Origin: an uncultured Bermanella sp.
Lineage (GTDB): Bacteria > Pseudomonadota > Gammaproteobacteria > Pseudomonadales > Oceanobacteraceae
Direction: 5' to 3'
DNA: 50,141 nucleotides
NCBI GenBank assembly: GCA_913058575.1
Contig: CAJXRF010000043.1
Span: 1-50,141 of the forward strand
The first letter of the stretch is position 1; the number at the start of each line of letters is the position of its first letter. This document shows positions 47,101 through 50,141 of this stretch, one piece after another. The notes beneath the pieces are model-generated. The model saw nothing but the letters and a program-made list of their open reading frames with translations. It was not told the origin of the DNA and ran no database searches. Made by a program: the position numbers and the translations under genes.

Positions 47101-48090
47101 ATGAATCAAGCGCTTATGGAAATCCTTGCTGATGGAAAATTTCATTCGGGTGAAGAGTTGGGCGCCCAAATAGGCATCAGTCGCGCGGCAGTATGGAAGC
47201 AATTGCAAAAGCTGGAGGGTATGAATATTCCCTTGCACAGTGTTAAGGGTAAAGGGTATCGATTACCTGAAGCCGTTGAGTTACTTAGTTTTGATAAGCT
47301 TGTGGCGAAGGGTTTTCCGTCACAGCAATTTGCATCGAGCGCGATAGAATTAAGCTTAGATTCCACCAACGACGCCATGATGCGCAAAGCAGAAGAAAAC
47401 CACGATCAGCGCCATATTTGTTTTGCTGAAATGCAAGTTTCGGGTCGTGGTCGCCGAGGAAGGCAGTGGGTCAGCCCTTTTGCGCGCAATTTGTATTTCT
47501 CTGTTCTATGGCCCTTTTCTCAGGGCATAGCGGCTATTCAGGGGTTGAGTTTGGCGGTGGGTTTAGCGGTTCAGCGCAGTCTAAGTGAGCAGGGAGTTCA
47601 AGGTGTGGGTTTAAAGTGGCCCAACGATATCTTGGTGAGTGCTGGGGTAGCTCGGGGCGCTAAACTAGGTGGTATTCTTATTGAGCTGACCGGAGATGTG
47701 AGTGATGCGTGTCAGGTGGTCATTGGGGTAGGGCTGAATTTAGATCTTAATAATCAGGATTTAGCCAAGATAGATCAAAGCGCTACCGGCATAAAGCAGC
47801 TTGGCGGAGTGTTGGATAGAAATGCTGTGGCAGCTAATGTGGTTCGTCATTTATGTGAGGTGCTTAAGCAGTTCAGCTTGCAAGGCTTTGCGCCTTTACA
47901 GGAAGAATGGAATAGCAATGATGCGTTTAAAGACAGTCCCGTTAAGTTGATATTACCCTCCAGTGAAATACAGGGCATCTGCAAGGGTGTGAATGAGAAA
48001 GGCGAGCTTCAACTTGAGACTGAAAGCGGTATGCAGTCATTTAATGCTGGAGAGGTAAGCTTGAGGGCTATCTCTCAGGGAGAAACCTAA
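47101..48090 (+). CDS. birA: Biotin-protein ligase / biotin operon repressor BirA
   Basis: A 329-residue bifunctional protein. An N-terminal winged-helix domain (about 1-62, GAQIGISRAAVWKQLQKLEG) binds the bio operator; the central ligase domain has STNDAMM, the biotinyl-AMP loop GRGRRGRQWVSP and KWPNDILV, and a C-terminal SH3-like domain ends the chain. A GTG two codons earlier is possible, but the ATG is better spaced from GGTGGGG. It is followed at 2 bases by coaX. Confidence 0.95.
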   Translation: MNQALMEILADGKFHSGEELGAQIGISRAAVWKQLQKLEGMNIPLHSVKGKGYRLPEAVELLSFDKLVAKGFPSQQFASSAIELSLDSTNDAMMRKAEENHDQRHICFAEMQVSGRGRRGRQWVSPFARNLYFSVLWPFSQGIAAIQGLSLAVGLAVQRSLSEQGVQGVGLKWPNDILVSAGVARGAKLGGILIELTGDVSDACQVVIGVGLNLDLNNQDLAKIDQSATGIKQLGGVLDRNAVAANVVRHLCEVLKQFSLQGFAPLQEEWNSNDAFKDSPVKLILPSSEIQGICKGVNEKGELQLETESGMQSFNAGEVSLRAISQGET

Positions 48091-48092
48091 GT

Positions 48093-48782
48093 ATGCGTTT
48101 AGAAGTAGATGCCGGAAATACACGTGCTAAATGGCGCGTGTGTGATCACCGAGGAATATTTGATAGTGGCAAAGATTTACAGACAGCGCTAGCAGAAAAA
48201 CCTAGCTGGAAAGCGCTGGTAGAGGATGTGTGGGTAAGCTCTGTGCATGATGATCAAAATGAATGGATCCTACAGGTGTTTCCTCAAGCTCAATTCGCAA
48301 AAAGCCAGGTGAGTCAAAGTGGCTTGAGCAATAGCTATGAAGATGTTCATAAAATGGGTGTGGATAGGTGGCTAGCCATGCTGGCAGCTTGGAGTAAGTT
48401 TCCAGATCAATCCCATATTGTCATTGATGCAGGCACGGCCCTGACGCTAGACGTGATTGACGAGTTTGGTCGTCATGTGGGTGGGTATATCTGTCCAGGC
48501 TTTAGTCTTATGAAAAGTAGCCTGCTGGGTGGCACTAAGCGTGTGATGGCCGAAGGCGATTGGCAGATCGGCCGTGCGTTAGGGAGCTCAACTCAAGATT
48601 GTGTGGATCACGGTGTTCAAGATATGGTGGCTTGCTGGCTTGAGCATCATAGGGCTCTACAACCAAATGCACGAATATGGGTAACGGGCGGTGATGGGCA
48701 AAGATTAGTTTCGCTCTTGGCTGAGCCTGTTTTATTTGAAGCTGACCTGGTATTGGATGGCTTACAGATTCACTTTTCATAA
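48093..48782 (+). CDS. coaX: Type III pantothenate kinase
   Basis: A 229-residue ASKHA-fold kinase for the first step of coenzyme A synthesis. DAGNTRAKWRV is the phosphate-1 loop, VDRWLAMLAA and VIDAGTALTLDVID carry the substrate and metal residues (Asp), and GGYICPGFSLM follows. It begins 2 bases after birA, so the pair is coupled, as in pseudomonads. Confidence 0.94.
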   Translation: MRLEVDAGNTRAKWRVCDHRGIFDSGKDLQTALAEKPSWKALVEDVWVSSVHDDQNEWILQVFPQAQFAKSQVSQSGLSNSYEDVHKMGVDRWLAMLAAWSKFPDQSHIVIDAGTALTLDVIDEFGRHVGGYICPGFSLMKSSLLGGTKRVMAEGDWQIGRALGSSTQDCVDHGVQDMVACWLEHHRALQPNARIWVTGGDGQRLVSLLAEPVLFEADLVLDGLQIHFS

Positions 48783-48806
48783 TTTGTTTAAGGGTCTTTA
48801 GGGATT

Positions 48807-49454
48807 ATGCGTTGGATATTTATTTCTTTGGTGGTGATCAATTTAGCTTATCTGGGTATGCAGTTATCTGAGCCTCAGCAGCTAATTGAAGATAAAACAA
48901 TTACCGTGCCGGTGGTAAGTGGTACGGCGCCTATTAATTTATTATCTGAAGTGACTGAAAAAACGACTCGTCAAACAAGTGCGCCAGAAAAATCTGAGGC
49001 CTTGTGTTGGGCAGTGGGGCCGTACTTGATCGAGGTCGATGCCAAAAACATGCATGCCCGCTTGCTGGCCTTAGATATTTCAGCTCGCTTAGAAAATAAG
49101 GCGGTGGTGGTTAAAAAGGAGTTCTGGGTGTATTTAGAGCCTTTGGCGAATAAGAAGATGGCATTGCGTAAGCTCAAAGAGCTGCAAAAGCGCGGCGTAG
49201 ATAGTTTTGTTATCACTGAAGGGGAGTTGGCAAATGGTATTTCTTTGGGTTTGTTTGCCCAAAAAGAATCAGTGGATCGGTTACTGAAAAAACTGGCTAA
49301 GAAAAAACTTGTGCCCAAAGTGAAGCCCTTGGAGCGTAAACGTAATCAACACTGGGTTGTGGCGCCTATAAATAAGCGCTCGGTGATTGATGAGAAAACA
49401 CGTCAGCGCTTGCTTGAGGGTAAAGAAAAGCAGTGGAAGCAAATTCGTTGTTAA
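48807..49454 (+). CDS. Membrane-anchored SPOR-like protein
   Basis: A 215-residue protein with one N-terminal membrane helix (about 3-19), a short linker, and a region (about 70-165) with two-fold repeats of the SPOR type: CWAVGPYLIEVDAKNMHARLLALDI and KMALRKLKELQKRGVDSFVITEGELANGISLGLFAQKESVDRLLKKL. SPOR domains bind denuded glycan strands at the septum. The C-terminus is very Lys/Arg-rich. Position after birA-coaX and before the tRNA-tuf operon is the same as in pseudomonads. Confidence 0.75.
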   Translation: MRWIFISLVVINLAYLGMQLSEPQQLIEDKTITVPVVSGTAPINLLSEVTEKTTRQTSAPEKSEALCWAVGPYLIEVDAKNMHARLLALDISARLENKAVVVKKEFWVYLEPLANKKMALRKLKELQKRGVDSFVITEGELANGISLGLFAQKESVDRLLKKLAKKKLVPKVKPLERKRNQHWVVAPINKRSVIDEKTRQRLLEGKEKQWKQIRC

Positions 49455-49461
49455 AAGGTGT

Positions 49462-49489
49462 TTGCATCGCTTAAAAAATTGGGTATAGT
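49462..49489 (+). promoter_or_regulatory. Promoter of the tRNA-Tyr/Gly/Thr-tuf operon
   Basis: TTGCAT and TATAGT are spaced by 16 bases and followed directly by the GC-rich discriminator GCGCGCCC (49490-49497). That discriminator is the hallmark of stable-RNA promoters under ppGpp/DksA stringent control. It is 135 bases ahead of tRNA-Tyr. Confidence 0.8.
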
Positions 49490-49552
49490 GCGCGCCCTCA
49501 ACAGCAAAGAAGTATCGTTGTTGAGAAGCGTAGATACACGTACAAATGCTTG

Positions 49553-49583
49553 CAAGTAATTAATTTTTAAAGAGAATTACTTG
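49553..49583 (+). other. Hairpin in the tRNA operon leader
   Basis: CAAGTAATT and AATTACTTG form a perfect 9-bp stem with a 13-base loop between the promoter and tRNA-Tyr. It is likely part of the precursor leader and could be a processing site. Confidence 0.45.
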
Positions 49584-49623
49584 ACAACAAGGATCTGTAA
49601 AGGCAATATCTGCGCCACAATTT

Positions 49624-49707
49624 GGTGGGGTTCCCGAGTGGCCAAAGGGATCAGACTGTAAATCTGACGCGAAAGCTTCGCTGGTTCGAATCCAGCCCCC
49701 ACCACCA
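49624..49707 (+). tRNA. tRNA-Tyr (GTA)
   Basis: The acceptor arms GGTGGGG and CCCCACC pair, followed by A-CCA encoded in the genome. The anticodon loop is CTGTAAA with anticodon GTA. A long variable arm (class II tRNA) and the T-loop GGTTCGAATCC are present. First of three tRNAs ahead of tuf. Confidence 0.97.
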
Positions 49708-49755
49708 TGATTTAAGGCAAGTCTTAAAGCAGTATGAGTTAGCCTTTAGGATTTT

Positions 49756-49829
<74 letters not shown>

Positions 49830-49835
49830 TTATTC

Positions 49836-49911
<76 letters not shown>

Positions 49912-50023
49912 TATCTTGAAGATATGAAGTAAAAGTTATAAAGAATTTAAAGGTAGTTCATAGCGTAGTTGCAGTGAATTGCCTTTTTTTGCATCTAGCT
50001 ATCACTAAAAACGAGGCGTTATC

Positions 50024-50141
50024 ATGGCTAAGGAACAATTCGATCGTAGTAAGCCGCACGTAAACGTGGGCACCATTGGTCACGTTGACCACGGTAAAAC
50101 TACTCTAACTGCAGCTCTAACTCGCGTAGCGGCTGAAGTAA
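50024..50141 (+). CDS. tuf: Elongation factor Tu, N-terminal fragment (cut by window edge)
   Basis: The first 39 codons are present: [31 protein letters not shown] and on, including the complete P-loop GHVDHGKT that binds GTP. ACGAGGCG ahead of the ATG is the ribosome binding site. The arrangement tRNA-Tyr, Gly, Thr then tuf is the classical tufB operon. Confidence 0.98.
   Translation, partial: MAKEQFDRSKPHVNVGTIGHVDHGKTTLTAALTRVAAEV

Noticed and set aside
49581-49609. Second promoter (TTGACA at 49581) just ahead of tRNA-Tyr
   Set aside because: The -35 is perfect but at 17-base spacing the -10 candidate CAATAT matches poorly; the promoter at 49462 is much better.

Overview
The window looks like a chromosomal segment of a marine gammaproteobacterium of the Oceanospirillales/Pseudomonadales type. 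It has moderately low GC. The gene order fimX - FimX-partner - epmB / efp - epmA - motB/motA - HDOD protein - rhdA - psd - rsgA / orn - queG / nnr - tsaE - ami - mutL - miaA - hfq - hflX - hflK - hflC - DUF2065 - hisZ - purA resembles the pseudomonad arrangement, while codon use and AT-rich spacers fit Bermanella/Oleispira/Oceanobacter-like genera. The genus is an inference; no rRNA gene is present to settle it.

Layout. Positions 1-8.3 kb are an accessory-looking, AT-rich stretch. It holds a truncated and a complete GNAT acetyltransferase, a lipoprotein sulfatase, an unassigned eight-cysteine Fe-S protein, an LpxL-type lipid A acyltransferase, a secreted trypsin-fold protein that has lost its catalytic triad, a DUF1499 lipoprotein and two small exported proteins. 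From 8.3 to 12.1 kb lies a complete ferric-iron ABC importer (fbpABC) behind a perfect 7-1-7 Fur box. From 12.2 to 19.6 kb is a signalling block: a membrane class III nucleotide cyclase whose 3' end is repeated three times, serB, a FimX-like degenerate REC-PAS-GGDEF-EAL protein and its usual neighbour. From 19.7 to 22.8 kb is the EF-P system: epmB divergent from efp and epmA, with a 51-bp tandem repeat array between efp and epmA. MotAB stator genes, an HDOD-GAF protein, a rhodanese, phosphatidylserine decarboxylase and a stand-alone BLUF photoreceptor follow to 28.8 kb.

From 28.9 to 46.5 kb the genes are housekeeping: ribosome maturation (rsgA, rsuA), RNA turnover (orn, NYN protein), tRNA modification (queG, tsaE, miaA), metabolite repair (nnr), cell-wall amidase, mutL, hfq, hflX, hflKC, hisZ and purA. 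The end of the window holds a CMD-family protein, birA, coaX, a SPOR-like protein and the start of the tRNA-Tyr/Gly/Thr-tuf operon behind a promoter with a GC-rich discriminator.

I did not find a convincing new multi-gene system. The most unusual items are the triplicated gene tail downstream of the cyclase, the 17-codon repeat peptide between efp and epmA, the secreted pseudoprotease with a proline-rich insertion, and a promoter that appears to transcribe straight into a terminator-like hairpin ahead of DUF2065-hisZ-purA. Several gene starts are moved here from the longest ORF because the Shine-Dalgarno sequence points to an internal ATG.
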